Shown: positions 52,024 to 61,054 of the stretch, one piece after another
How positions within the stretch are numbered: position 1 is the first letter of the stretch
Layout: the number at the start of each line of letters is the position of its first letter
NCBI RefSeq assembly: GCF_019130065.1
Contig: NZ_JAHSPG010000015.1
Coordinates: 558,001 to 622,000 of the forward strand
Length of the DNA: 64,000 bases
Direction: 5' to 3'
Source of the DNA: Pinibacter aurantiacus
Lineage (GTDB): Bacteria; Bacteroidota; Bacteroidia; Chitinophagales; Chitinophagaceae
Position numbers and translations under genes: made by a program
The notes under the pieces: generated by a model
The model's database searches: none
Seen by the model: only the letters and a program-made list of their open reading frames with translations
What the model was told of the DNA's origin: nothing

Positions 52024-53628
52024 TTATACCGTTTTTATATCCATAATGCGATGCTCAAAGTCTTCGTTGGGTACCAAAGATTTGTTTTTAATTTTTGTTT
52101 TATAAGTGTTGATCGTGTTAACAGAGTATTCCAAAATCTGGGCGATCTTTTCATTATCATGAATGCCCATTCTTATCAAAGCAAAAATTCTAAGATCGGT
52201 GTTTAGCAGTTCGTTGTCTTTTAGTTTTATTTTATCTTCTTCGGCAAACAATGCATTGAATTCATCTATGAAATTTGGAAACAGTTTCAGGAAAACCTTG
52301 TCGAAGTTTTTCAACAGCTCTTCTTTTTCCTTTTTAAGATTAATGTTGTTCACCAGGAATTTTATCTCTTCCAGTTTTCGCTCGGCTATCTTTTGCTCAA
52401 CCGATTTTTTAAACCGTTCAATTTTGGTGAAGAACTCCGAGTTGCCATTAAAGAAGTAACCGATATACTCTTCTTTGATCTTGTTGGCCTCTAAAAGTTT
52501 GGTGTTGATCTCCTGTTGTTTTGCATTTGCCGCCATGATTATTTTTTCTGCAGCTTTCAATTTTGCCACCTGGCGGAACACTATTACTATTAATGTTACC
52601 AATGCTATTAATAATAGTGTAGCAATGGCACTATAGGTAATTAATGTTTTCTTTTGGTTTTCTACCCGGTTAATCTTCTCACCTTCTATTAATGGCAGGA
52701 TGGCACTCACCTGCACCTTGCGCTGGCGTGCGCCATAAAACACGGCATCGTTGATCGCCCGCTCAATATATGTCGAAGCATTTTTCAAATCGCCCTGCTT
52801 AAATAATATGGAAGCGAGATTGAAAATGGCAGCCGTTTCTTTCGTGGAAGATTTAATATCTGCAATCGCAGCTTTCACCAACAGAGCAGTCGCTGTATCT
52901 ATTTGTCCGTTTTGTATGTAGATGTCACTAAGCGTGGACGCCGTTAAAGCAATTTCATGATAACTTAAGTTCGGATTGCTCATGATCTTTTTGAAATTGA
53001 TCAGGGCATGTGGCCGGTTGTTGGAGCGAATGTCTTTTAGTCCCTTAAAATATAAGTACTCAAAATTGGTTGTGTCGTAATAGTTGAAGGCAGAGTCCAG
53101 ATACTCGTTGCCCTTCTTATTATACTCCGGCGTGTGGTAAATATCATTGTCGTAATCGGCAAGGTCATAGTAATATCTTGCCATCAAAGAATAGTATTCT
53201 GCTTTCGAAGTATCGGATAAATGTGAAATGTCGATTCTCTTTAATGAATCATACGCTTCCTTAAACATCCCGGATGATAACAGGATAAAACCCTGTTTCA
53301 TTTTCGCGTAATTAACCTTAGACTGATCGTTCAACTGGTAAGCAGCCTCGAGCAATTTTTTTGAATAATTGTATGCAGAATCATATTTAAATATTTTATA
53401 TTCATCATACAGTCTCGAATACACGAAAAATCTATAGTCAGCGGTATTGTTATCTTTTCTTGCAAGGACTACTTTAAGGTCTTTGATAGATTTCAGTTTT
53501 GCATCGTCATATTGAGGAGCTTGTGTGATTGCGTCATTAAGATCAGAAAGCAGCGAGTTGGTAGTTTGCTGGCTATAGCTAGAAAGTCCAAAACCCAGTA
53601 TGGCGATTGCGATAACTAAATGCTTCAT
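52024..53628 (-). CDS. SusR-like TPR membrane regulator
   Basis: A 534-residue regulator. A signal peptide (about 1-19) is followed by a periplasmic TPR array (about 20-310), one membrane segment (about 330-352), a coiled coil and a cytoplasmic domain ending in a LuxR-like helix-turn-helix (about 470-520; DLRIFALIRMGIHDNEKIAQ and NTINTYKTKIKNKS). This is the plan of Bacteroides SusR and DUF6377 proteins, which activate starch-type loci when an oligosaccharide binds the periplasmic part. Position next to susC with GH97 and GH71 supports control of the alpha-glucan locus. Confidence 0.88.
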   Translation of the reverse strand: MKHLVIAIAILGFGLSSYSQQTTNSLLSDLNDAITQAPQYDDAKLKSIKDLKVVLARKDNNTADYRFFVYSRLYDEYKIFKYDSAYNYSKKLLEAAYQLNDQSKVNYAKMKQGFILLSSGMFKEAYDSLKRIDISHLSDTSKAEYYSLMARYYYDLADYDNDIYHTPEYNKKGNEYLDSAFNYYDTTNFEYLYFKGLKDIRSNNRPHALINFKKIMSNPNLSYHEIALTASTLSDIYIQNGQIDTATALLVKAAIADIKSSTKETAAIFNLASILFKQGDLKNASTYIERAINDAVFYGARQRKVQVSAILPLIEGEKINRVENQKKTLITYSAIATLLLIALVTLIVIVFRQVAKLKAAEKIIMAANAKQQEINTKLLEANKIKEEYIGYFFNGNSEFFTKIERFKKSVEQKIAERKLEEIKFLVNNINLKKEKEELLKNFDKVFLKLFPNFIDEFNALFAEEDKIKLKDNELLNTDLRIFALIRMGIHDNEKIAQILEYSVNTINTYKTKIKNKSLVPNEDFEHRIMDIKTV

Positions 53629-54058
53629 AATAAAGTAAATAAGGGAATAGGAGCCGGAAATACCTGCATATACGCAATAATCAGAGGAACAGCCATTGGC
53701 ATTCTCATAAGCAAGCTTTCTGTATCCATCACGAAGATAAGAGACTGAGGCAAAGAAACAAGGGTGATTTCACGCAAAGGCGCAAAGAGAGATCTAAGGA
53801 CGCAAAGTCATGGTGATGTTTTTACATCTTCCTTTTCCAAGGAAGAGAAAAAAAGTTGTTTTGGGCGTGTCTTATCTCTTTTGCTTCTTTCGTTTCTGTA
53901 TAAACCCTTTGCGCTCTTTGTTTTCTCTTTGCGCCTTTGCGTGAAATATGAAAAAATGACCCTCAAACCACCTGACAATGAACATTTACGCCTTTCCCTT
54001 GTTAGCCTTTGTATTGCCCTGGGTAGTGATACCTGTTTTAAAACCAGCATCAATCAAT
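53629..54058. other. Divergent intergenic region, SusR-like gene / outer-membrane barrel
   Basis: A 430-bp region with one large CGCAAAGG inverted repeat (53764-53949). No other structure is seen. Confidence 0.5.
53764..53949. repeat. Inverted repeat, CGCAAAGG word
   Basis: The outer 24 bases of the arms are perfect complements (ATTTCACGCAAAGGCGCAAA onward, facing its complement that ends GCGTGAAAT). Inner words are degenerate. It lies between divergent genes. Confidence 0.88.
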
Positions 54059-55330
54059 ATGATTTTTACCTTAGGAAAGAACGTCCTTATTGCTAACTGT
54101 CTCCTGTTTTTTTTGATTGGCTCGCCGTCCGTCTCATATGCTTTGGAAGGCGCGGATACGTGTGCACCCCGGGACCTTTCAGATGTGGCCAGAAGTTTGT
54201 TTAACATGAAGCCTAAAAAAGAAAAAAACTCTGCCATATTTGTAGCACCAGTCTTCAACTCATCTCCCACCACAGGATTTGTATTTGGTATAACCGGACA
54301 GGGAGCTTTCCAGGTACCTGGCTCTAAAATTTCTGCCTTCCAGGCCAATATACAATACACCACCAAGGCCCAGGTCCTTATTTTTCTGCGCAACAACATT
54401 TACATAAACAAGAGTAAGATATTCCTTTCGGGAGATTGGCGTTATTTTAAATATTCCGAACCTACGTACGGGTTGGGAACAAATGCGCCGGAAGGTTCTA
54501 TCGTCAACAAGATCAACTTCAACGGTCAAACGATGCCAACGGATTCGCTTGCGCAACCAATGACGTTCAATTATTTCAAACTACACCAAACCGCTTCATG
54601 GTCGGTAGGCAATGGCTTTTATGTAGGTCCGGGCATTCACCTGGACACTTACGATCATATCCACGATCTTAGCCTTGATACAGTAAGCACAGTAAAAAAA
54701 TATACGAGCCACTATACTTACAGCCTGAAGCATGGCTTCAATCCTACGCACTACACGATGATGGGCGTGAGCTTGAACCTTATGTACGATACGCGGGACA
54801 ATATGGTTAACACTGAAAAGGGAATGTTCGCAAACCTGAACTTCCGCACAAATCCAACCTGGCTCGGCAGTGATAAATCCAGCTCTGTTCTGTGGGCAGA
54901 GTTTAGAGCGTTCAAAAAAATTGTTCCGAATAAAAACCAGCATGTACTAGGCGTTTGGCTGATCGGAAATTTTGTGACAGGTGGTGATGTTCCTTACCTT
55001 GCCCTACCCGCTATTGGTTATGACCAGAGAAGCAGGAGCGGTCGCGGTTATACGAACGGACGCTTCAGAGGCGAACAGTTAGTGGACATGGAGGCTGAAT
55101 ATCGCTTTCCCATTATGTGCAATCAGCTGATCAGTGGTGTTGTGTTTGGCAGTGCAATTACAACAACTAACAAAGCCGCCAACGTTAATTTGTTTGACTA
55201 TTTAAGACCTGCAGGTGGCGTTGGTTTACGCTTCTTATTCAATAAAAAAGCAAAAATGAACATGTCGATAGACTATGCGTTTGGTCAAAATTCATCCGGA
55301 TTTTATTTTGGTGCAAGCGAAGTATTTTGA
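54059..55330 (+). CDS. Omp85/D15-like surface antigen barrel without POTRA
   Basis: A 423-residue outer-membrane protein with a signal peptide (about 1-28, ending SVSYA). The rest looks like a 16-stranded bacterial surface antigen barrel: GVSLNLMYDTRDNMVNTEKGMFANL is the typical D15 strand, and SGRGYTNGRFRGEQLVDMEAEYRF carries the conserved RGY and RG-F motifs. No POTRA domain precedes it, so it is not BamA or TamA. Its role is unknown, possibly protein or lipid export. The start at 54059 gives a proper signal peptide; an upstream ATG at 53978 does not. Confidence 0.85.
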   Translation: MIFTLGKNVLIANCLLFFLIGSPSVSYALEGADTCAPRDLSDVARSLFNMKPKKEKNSAIFVAPVFNSSPTTGFVFGITGQGAFQVPGSKISAFQANIQYTTKAQVLIFLRNNIYINKSKIFLSGDWRYFKYSEPTYGLGTNAPEGSIVNKINFNGQTMPTDSLAQPMTFNYFKLHQTASWSVGNGFYVGPGIHLDTYDHIHDLSLDTVSTVKKYTSHYTYSLKHGFNPTHYTMMGVSLNLMYDTRDNMVNTEKGMFANLNFRTNPTWLGSDKSSSVLWAEFRAFKKIVPNKNQHVLGVWLIGNFVTGGDVPYLALPAIGYDQRSRSGRGYTNGRFRGEQLVDMEAEYRFPIMCNQLISGVVFGSAITTTNKAANVNLFDYLRPAGGVGLRFLFNKKAKMNMSIDYAFGQNSSGFYFGASEVF

Positions 55331-55404
55331 CAAATTCAAAAGTCAAAAGCCAAAAGTCAAAAAGGGTGTGCATTTTGAATTTTTACTTTTGACTTTTGAC
55401 TTTT
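55329..55404. repeat. Inverted repeat, word CAAAAGT
   Basis: Arms of heptamers CAAAAGT and CTTTTGA (about 55335-55365 and 55380-55404), beginning at the stop codon of the barrel gene. Confidence 0.85.
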
Positions 55405-55437
55405 AATATTTTACAGTCTTACTAAATAGCACTATCA

Positions 55438-56337
55438 ATGCTGCTCAAACAGAATCTTACATTATACCGTATCGTTAAACTCACCTGGAAGGTAGATCTT
55501 ATAATGATCAGCCTTTGCGCCCTTGCTTACTATGTTGACATATACCTTACGCCGCAAGTTCATATTCCTGCAATGGTTACAACGCTTATGGGAACAGCGA
55601 TGGCATTCTTTATTGCATTTAACAATAACCAGGCTTACAGCAGATGGTGGGAAGCTAGAATTATCTGGGGCGGCATTGTAAACGATTCCAGGTCATGGGC
55701 GCGACACCTTCTTTCTTATACTTCGGATGATGAAAACAAAACTGTTTTGGTACGCAGAATGATACTAAGACACATCGGCTTTTTGTATGCGCTTAAAACG
55801 AGTCTCAGAAAGGTGCACGATGATGAATTCAAAAAATTCCTTTCCGAAGAAGAAGCGAAAAAAGTAAAATCGTTTGCAAACGTACCGAGCGCCATTCTTG
55901 ATCTTCAGGCAGACGATATACAAAGGCTATCTGATCTTCAATTGATCGATGGATTTCGTTTTATGCAAATAAGCGGTGTACTGCAAAACTTTTGCGATCA
56001 CATGGGAAAATCAGAACGCATTAACAACACGGTTTTTCCAACCAACTATATTTACTTCACCCGTTTGTTTATCTGGCTGCTCGTTGTTTGTGTAACAGTA
56101 ACAGCGTCTGAAAACGTTGGCCCTTGGGCAATTCCACTGGGATGGGTATTGGGCTTTGTGTTCCACACAACGCATATAAGCGGTATGGCCATTATGAATC
56201 CATTTGAAATTGCGCCTGAGTGCGTGCCATTAAACAGCATCACACGCAACATTGAAATCAATCTTCTTCAAATGCTCGGCGAATCAAAAATTCCAGCACC
56301 GGAACCAACAATGCACGGAGGTGAATACATTCTTTAA
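55438..56337 (+). CDS. Bestrophin-family channel protein
   Basis: A 299-residue bacterial bestrophin homologue (UPF0187). Four membrane segments (about 22-40, 48-65, 205-225 and 235-255) with the signature FNNNQAYSRWWEARIIWGGIVNDSRSW and the C-terminal PFEIAPECVPLNSITRNIEINL. Bacterial bestrophins form pentameric cation-selective channels in the inner membrane. It lies about 100 bases behind the barrel gene in the same orientation. The TAA stop is immediately followed by a word repeat. Confidence 0.92.
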   Translation: MLLKQNLTLYRIVKLTWKVDLIMISLCALAYYVDIYLTPQVHIPAMVTTLMGTAMAFFIAFNNNQAYSRWWEARIIWGGIVNDSRSWARHLLSYTSDDENKTVLVRRMILRHIGFLYALKTSLRKVHDDEFKKFLSEEEAKKVKSFANVPSAILDLQADDIQRLSDLQLIDGFRFMQISGVLQNFCDHMGKSERINNTVFPTNYIYFTRLFIWLLVVCVTVTASENVGPWAIPLGWVLGFVFHTTHISGMAIMNPFEIAPECVPLNSITRNIEINLLQMLGESKIPAPEPTMHGGEYIL

Positions 56338-56418
56338 GTGGAGAGTGGAGAGTTGAAAATTGAGAGTGGTCATTGCATTTTATAACTCTCCACTCTCAAC
56401 TTTCAATTCTCAACTTCT
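56335..56418. repeat. Inverted repeat, word C (GAGAGTGG type)
   Basis: Arms 56335-56370 and 56384-56418 of AGAGTGG/AACTCTC words, spaced by only about 13 bases. It lies between convergent genes. The last residues of the VOC protein (VEN) and its stop lie inside the right arm. Confidence 0.9.
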
Positions 56419-56807
56419 ACCTCATCACTCTCGTACCACACTTCTACCGTATATCCATCGGGATCTTTGAAGTACACAAATGGTTCGCCCGGCACAAATT
56501 CCCCTTGCTCAACTATGGGCGCATTGACTGTTGAAAGCACATCTGTTACCTTTTTAATTTCGTTTGCGTTGGTAAGACGAAAACCAAAATGCATGATGCC
56601 GCAATTGTTCTTTCCAGCAAGCTCTTTGTTTTCTTCAAACACAATAATGTCGTTTGCTCCAGGCGTTTGCACCTGTGCCCATTTAGGTGTGCTGTACATG
56701 ACACTCGCACCAAAAACTTTTTCATAAAAATCCACTGATTGCTGCACATTCTTTACCGCAAGTGCGATGTGCGTGAGGCCGTAAGTCGTAAAAGCAGGTC
56801 CAGGCAT
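56403..56807 (-). CDS. VOC-superfamily (glyoxalase/bleomycin-resistance-like) protein
   Basis: A 134-residue single-domain VOC protein with paired beta-alpha-beta-beta-beta modules. The metal-ligand positions are seen in LTHIALAV, CGIMHFGFRL and DPDGYTVEVWYE. The reaction is unknown; the family includes glyoxalase I, dioxygenases and drug-binding proteins. Its C-terminal VEVEN and stop come from the repeat arm overlapping the gene end. Confidence 0.88.
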   Translation of the reverse strand: MPGPAFTTYGLTHIALAVKNVQQSVDFYEKVFGASVMYSTPKWAQVQTPGANDIIVFEENKELAGKNNCGIMHFGFRLTNANEIKKVTDVLSTVNAPIVEQGEFVPGEPFVYFKDPDGYTVEVWYESDEVEVEN

Positions 56808-57088
56808 AAAGAGATGGTTTTAGTATCACGCTGACAATTATTCGTTCAACACACAAAATCAAGCATAAGCTTCATAACATATGGCGACCGACTAACTCCG
56901 GCAATGAAAGGTTTACAAATGGTGTTGTGGCATGAAGTGCATTCTTCAACCAATCAAAGCTATATCATGATCAAGTGAGTTCTTTGCTGATTTATAATGG
57001 TAGGATCAAACCACAACCGACGTCTCTAAAGTTATTCAATTTCCCGGTTAATCAAAGAGAATGAGTGGGGAATATTTTCTACGAGGGC

Positions 57089-57177
57089 AAATAACTGAAT
57101 AACTGAATAGTTGATTTTTGATTTTGCACGATGACCTTCGAACACTCAGTTATTCAGTTAATCAGTTATTCAGTTTT
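57089..57177. repeat. Inverted repeat, word A
   Basis: Arms 57089-57113 and 57143-57177. The loop contains ATTTTGCACGATGACCTTC, resembling the loops of other word-A copies. Confidence 0.9.
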
Positions 57178-57208
57178 CCACATAAGTCCATCCAAACCTC
57201 TTTTCAGT

Positions 57209-57216
57209 TATTTTTG
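57209..57216 (+). promoter_or_regulatory. -7 promoter box of the GAF protein gene (TATTTTTG)
   Basis: Match to TAnnTTTG, 20 bases before the start codon at 57237. Confidence 0.5.
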
Positions 57217-57236
57217 ACAATCCAACTCCAACATCT

Positions 57237-58394
57237 ATGAGAAAGGCTCACCTGCCACTTGATGAAGAAATACGGTTATCGGAGCTTGAGGGATACAACA
57301 TTATGTATACGCCTCCTGAGAAAGAGTTCGACGATCTTGCCGAACTGGTTAAGCAAATCACCCACTGCACTTACGCAGCCATTTCGTTTATTGACAAGGA
57401 TCGCCAATGGTATAAAGCCAGCGTGGGGAGCAGCAGAACAGAGGTACCCCGAGAGCTTTCATTTTGTTCCCATACCATACTTCAAAAAGACACGCTTGTT
57501 GTTCCCAATGCAACATTGGATGAACGATTTGCCGGCAACCCGGCAGTAACGGGAGGCGCCTTCATTCGCTTTTATGCAGGCACGCCCATCGTTTCTTCCA
57601 ACGGCTATAACATTGGAACTGTCTGTGTTTGCGATTCGCGGGAACTTTCTTTTGACGATCAACAGGTTCGGGCAATGGAAATAATTGCATTGCAAGTGAC
57701 CAAATTACTGGAGCTAAGAAAGAGGAACGCACTGATCTTAAAAAAGGCCGATGCACTGATTGACATCGAAAGAAAAACGTTGCAGCGCACTTTGAACGAA
57801 CAGGAAAAAGAGCGTCAACTGATAGGAATTGAATTGCATGAAAATTTTGCTCAGATCGTTGCTTCGTGTCTTATGTACCTGAATGTTGCAGAAGATACAG
57901 ATTCGGCCAGCGCACCGTTTGTGCAAAAAGCGAAAAGACAACTCGGTTCCCTTGTAGATGAAATGCGAAAACTGTCTAAATCATTCAATCCTATCAATGT
58001 GCCATGCATTGACCTTGAAGATATACTTTCTGATTTTCTGCTGCAATTAAACAGGAAGCCGTGGTTTGATATTGAAATGAAATGGAAGGATAAGGCGACA
58101 AATATTCCTTCGGACCTTGCACTGAATATCTTCCGCATTACAGCACAATTTCTGGAAATGCTTGCCTGCAATGGCGACAAAGTAGAGGCCATTATCTATA
58201 TCGACCCTTCACAAGCCATTAATGTAAAAATTGATTGTGGCTCTATAATCAACAGCACCGAATTACTTGATGAGCAAAGCCTCACTTTCAATACGATCCT
58301 TAACAGGATTGAACTTCACGGGGGAATGTATGAGTTGAGGACTGAAGATAATCGTATTTCGTTCCGATGTTCATTTGCGAGAAATAGTAACTGA
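57237..58394 (+). CDS. GAF sensor protein with degenerate histidine-kinase core
   Basis: A 385-residue cytoplasmic protein. A GAF domain (about 25-165, with YAAISFIDKDRQWYKASVG and FCSHTIL) precedes a dimerisation helix with His201 in IGIELHENFAQ, the usual HisKA_3-type acceptor. The ATPase part (about 270-385) has lost its hallmarks. Where an N-box with a Glu and Asn is expected, the sequence reads LNIFRITAQFLEMLACN. The usual DNG is DCGS, and no GxGL lid is present. Catalytic activity is therefore doubtful. The last Asn and the TGA stop are encoded by the repeat behind it. Confidence 0.85.
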   Translation: MRKAHLPLDEEIRLSELEGYNIMYTPPEKEFDDLAELVKQITHCTYAAISFIDKDRQWYKASVGSSRTEVPRELSFCSHTILQKDTLVVPNATLDERFAGNPAVTGGAFIRFYAGTPIVSSNGYNIGTVCVCDSRELSFDDQQVRAMEIIALQVTKLLELRKRNALILKKADALIDIERKTLQRTLNEQEKERQLIGIELHENFAQIVASCLMYLNVAEDTDSASAPFVQKAKRQLGSLVDEMRKLSKSFNPINVPCIDLEDILSDFLLQLNRKPWFDIEMKWKDKATNIPSDLALNIFRITAQFLEMLACNGDKVEAIIYIDPSQAINVKIDCGSIINSTELLDEQSLTFNTILNRIELHGGMYELRTEDNRISFRCSFARNSN

Positions 58395-58474
58395 ATAACT
58401 GATTAACCGAATAACTGAATGTCCGATAACCTTAATCCAAAATAGAAAATAAACCACTCAGTTATTCAGTTATT
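58389..58474. repeat. Inverted repeat, word A
   Basis: Arms 58389-58422 and 58452-58474 between convergent genes. The GAF gene's stop codon is inside the left arm, and the antiporter's stop (58477-58479) abuts the right arm. Confidence 0.9.
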
Positions 58475-58476
58475 CC

Positions 58477-60168
58477 TCACGCCAGCCCCGTCAAAGTTTC
58501 CGGGTCACTCGCGGCAAGCTCATTCTTCTCTTCCACCACCTCTTTCGAAATACCCAGCTCGATATTGATCTTCGACTCTTCCAGGTCAAGAAGAAGTTTG
58601 TGCTTTTCGATAAGCTCTATGTTGTAGCCAACATTCTTGCCCATGTTCACCAGTTCATTTCTTTGCAGAGCAATCACTTCCAGCATCGCCATGTGATAAA
58701 TGTGCATGAGATTCTTTGAATCCTCTGCATCCAGCTGTTCAAGTTTTTTATCGACGACTGTTGAAATGATTTCCGCTTTAACCAAAAGCTTTTTATAGAA
58801 AGAACCGTTTAAAGATTGGCTACCATATTTTTTCGTGAGGAAAACAACTGAAACCTTATACAGGCTTTTCCGGATAGCTTCCTCCTGATGTTCTTTTGTA
58901 AGTTCAATATCCACTTCCTGTGCATCAAGCTTTTTAATTACGTAGGGTAATGTTAATCCCTGTACCAGCAAAGTAAAAAGTATCACTACAAATGTTATAA
59001 ACAGCACGAGGTTCCTGTTGGGAAATGGGGTGACTTTATCGCTTAACATCAGTGGTAGCGACAATGCTGCTGCAAGCGACAACACACCTCTCATGCCCGA
59101 CCAGCTGATTAAGAAAGCAATTTTCCACCCGGGATTTTTCTCTCGAAGTTTTATTTTTTTGCTAAGCATTCTTGGCAAGAAAACAGACGGAAACACCCAC
59201 GCAATTCTTACCAACACAACGAGAATACTTATTGCGATACCATACAGCAAAGCGTAACCCAATATTTCCCTTTTGCCTAACACTTCAATAATGATCGGGA
59301 GTTGTAAACCAATTAAGATGAAAACAAATCCGTTTAATAAAAACCTCACCGTTGCCCACACGCTGTTTGCCTGCATCCGCGAATCGTAAGGCAAAAAATC
59401 ATGGGACCTCGACGCCAGGTACAAACCACCGGTTACAACAGCCATAACGCCTGAACATTCGAAGTACTCGGCAGCAACGTACATTATGTATGGTGTTACC
59501 AGTGTAAGGCAAGTATCAATGTCGGCATTGTCCGGGGCTATGCGATATAAAAAATAGATGATCACTGCAATTGCCAAACCGATGCAAATTCCAAAACCTG
59601 TGGAAATAAAAAAATCCAATGCGGCCGTTTGCATTTTGAATTGCCCCGTTAACACAGCTGCCAACGCAAATCTGAATACGATCAAGCCCGCTGCGTCGTT
59701 CACCATGCTCTCCCCTTCCAAAACAGTCTGTACTCTTACAGGCACCTTCTTTCCTTTCAACACAGCAACGGCAGACACCGCATCCGTTGGAGAAACAATG
59801 CCACCGAGCAAAAAACCCATTGCCAATGGAAAATTTGGAATCATTGCATGGGAGAAATAAGCGACCACAATGGAAGTAAAGAACACGAGCCCAAATGCCA
59901 GCAAGCTTATGGTTCTCCGCCGCTTCCAGAAAAAGGACCATGACGTGTTCCACGCTCCGTCGAAAAGTAATGGCGGAAGAAAAATAACAAATATGAATTC
60001 AGGATTGATGGCAATATGTGGCACTTTGGGAAATAAACTGATCAGCAACCCGCCTATCACCAAAAATACCGGCACAGACATCCTCAGCTTCTCACTGATA
60101 ATGCATAAAAAGAAAACAGCAAAAAGCAGGGAAAGTATTAAGAGTAATTGGTGGTGTATGGCGTCCAT
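58477..60168 (-). CDS. CPA1-family Na+/H+ antiporter
   Basis: A 563-residue inner-membrane cation/proton antiporter with about 12 membrane segments in residues 5-415. The CPA1 motif VLEGESMVNDAAGLI (about 150-165) holds the Asn-Asp pair that binds the ion. GGIVSPTDAVSAVAV and the FLISWSGMRGVLSLAAALSL segment are also typical. A cytoplasmic helical tail (about 420-563) is probably regulatory. Length is normal for NhaP/YjcE types. A word repeat separates it from the divergent gene at 60387. Confidence 0.94.
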   Translation of the reverse strand: MDAIHHQLLLILSLLFAVFFLCIISEKLRMSVPVFLVIGGLLISLFPKVPHIAINPEFIFVIFLPPLLFDGAWNTSWSFFWKRRRTISLLAFGLVFFTSIVVAYFSHAMIPNFPLAMGFLLGGIVSPTDAVSAVAVLKGKKVPVRVQTVLEGESMVNDAAGLIVFRFALAAVLTGQFKMQTAALDFFISTGFGICIGLAIAVIIYFLYRIAPDNADIDTCLTLVTPYIMYVAAEYFECSGVMAVVTGGLYLASRSHDFLPYDSRMQANSVWATVRFLLNGFVFILIGLQLPIIIEVLGKREILGYALLYGIAISILVVLVRIAWVFPSVFLPRMLSKKIKLREKNPGWKIAFLISWSGMRGVLSLAAALSLPLMLSDKVTPFPNRNLVLFITFVVILFTLLVQGLTLPYVIKKLDAQEVDIELTKEHQEEAIRKSLYKVSVVFLTKKYGSQSLNGSFYKKLLVKAEIISTVVDKKLEQLDAEDSKNLMHIYHMAMLEVIALQRNELVNMGKNVGYNIELIEKHKLLLDLEESKINIELGISKEVVEEKNELAASDPETLTGLA

Positions 60169-60179
60169 GCTCTAAGTTA

Positions 60180-60328
60180 ATTTGAAAATTTGAAGATTTG
60201 AAAATTTGAAAATTCACCTGGCGCACCTTTCGTTACGAATTGTTGACCCCCTAAAGAACAATATGTATTAATGACAAAAGACCGGCCTAAAGCATTTTCA
60301 AATTTTCAAATCTTCAAATTTTCAAATT
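60180..60328. repeat. Inverted repeat, word AATTTGAA
   Basis: Arms 60180-60215 and 60297-60328 of ATTTGAAA words about 80 bp apart, between divergent genes. It is the second copy of the 16681-16826 word. Confidence 0.88.
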
Positions 60329-60386
60329 AAAAAATCCGCGTTCCGTTTGTTATATTTAACAACATAACCATTACAACCACCCCGCT

Positions 60387-60956
60387 ATGGACCAGTTCTT
60401 CCATATAAGAATGCTCGTTAGCATGATTGTGAGTTTAAGCATGGCGCATCTTTTGAAAGGCGTTGCAAAAATTATTGAACATCCTAAAAGAAAAGAAATC
60501 TACTGGGTGCATTTGTTATGGGTGTTTTACATGTTTATACAAATCATTGATTTCTGGTGGTGGGAGTTTCGTCTTAAAAGGGTAATCGGCTGGAACTTCG
60601 GCTCTTATTGTTTCATCATTCTTTACATCGTATTATTCTACATCATTTGCTCCCTTGCCTTTCCTGATGACATGAGCGACTACCAGAGCTACAAGGATTA
60701 TTTCTACAAACGAAAACATTGGTTCTTTTCATTTCTTGCTGCCATTTTCCTGGTTGATATAGGCGATACGTTGCTCAAAGGAACAGAATATTTCAAAAGC
60801 CTCGGCGCTGAATATATTGTCAGAAATGTTGTGCACGTTGTCCTTTTCCTCATCGCGGCCCGGAGCAAAAACGAACGATTTCAAATGATCCTGGTTGTTG
60901 TGGCGCTGCTGTATTCTGTAAGTTGGATATTGAGGAAGTATCTATTCTTTGAATAA
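60387..60956 (+). CDS. Unknown polytopic membrane protein
   Basis: I do not recognise this 189-residue protein. It has about six hydrophobic segments (roughly 7-25, 38-56, 70-92, 112-128, 145-160 and 165-182) and many aromatic residues (DFWWWEFRLKR). No catalytic motif is visible. The C-terminal YLFFE and the TAA stop run directly into a word-A repeat. Confidence 0.75.
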   Translation: MDQFFHIRMLVSMIVSLSMAHLLKGVAKIIEHPKRKEIYWVHLLWVFYMFIQIIDFWWWEFRLKRVIGWNFGSYCFIILYIVLFYIICSLAFPDDMSDYQSYKDYFYKRKHWFFSFLAAIFLVDIGDTLLKGTEYFKSLGAEYIVRNVVHVVLFLIAARSKNERFQMILVVVALLYSVSWILRKYLFFE

Positions 60957-61054
60957 CTGAATAACTGATTAACTGAATAACTGAGTGTTCGAAAGTTGCA
61001 GCGCAAAATAGAAATTCAACCATTCAGTTATTCAGTTAATCAGTTATTCAGTCA
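60954..61054. repeat. Inverted repeat, word A
   Basis: Arms 60954-60986 and 61019-61054 between convergent genes. The stop codons of both neighbours are inside the arms, and the large protein at 61044 ends with residues (TE) encoded by the right arm. Confidence 0.9.

Larger units (their letters stand above)
56808..57236. other. Divergent intergenic region, VOC gene / GAF protein gene
   Basis: It carries a word-A inverted repeat (57089-57177) and the -7 box of the GAF gene. About 280 bp (56808-57085) shows nothing recognisable. Confidence 0.55.
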
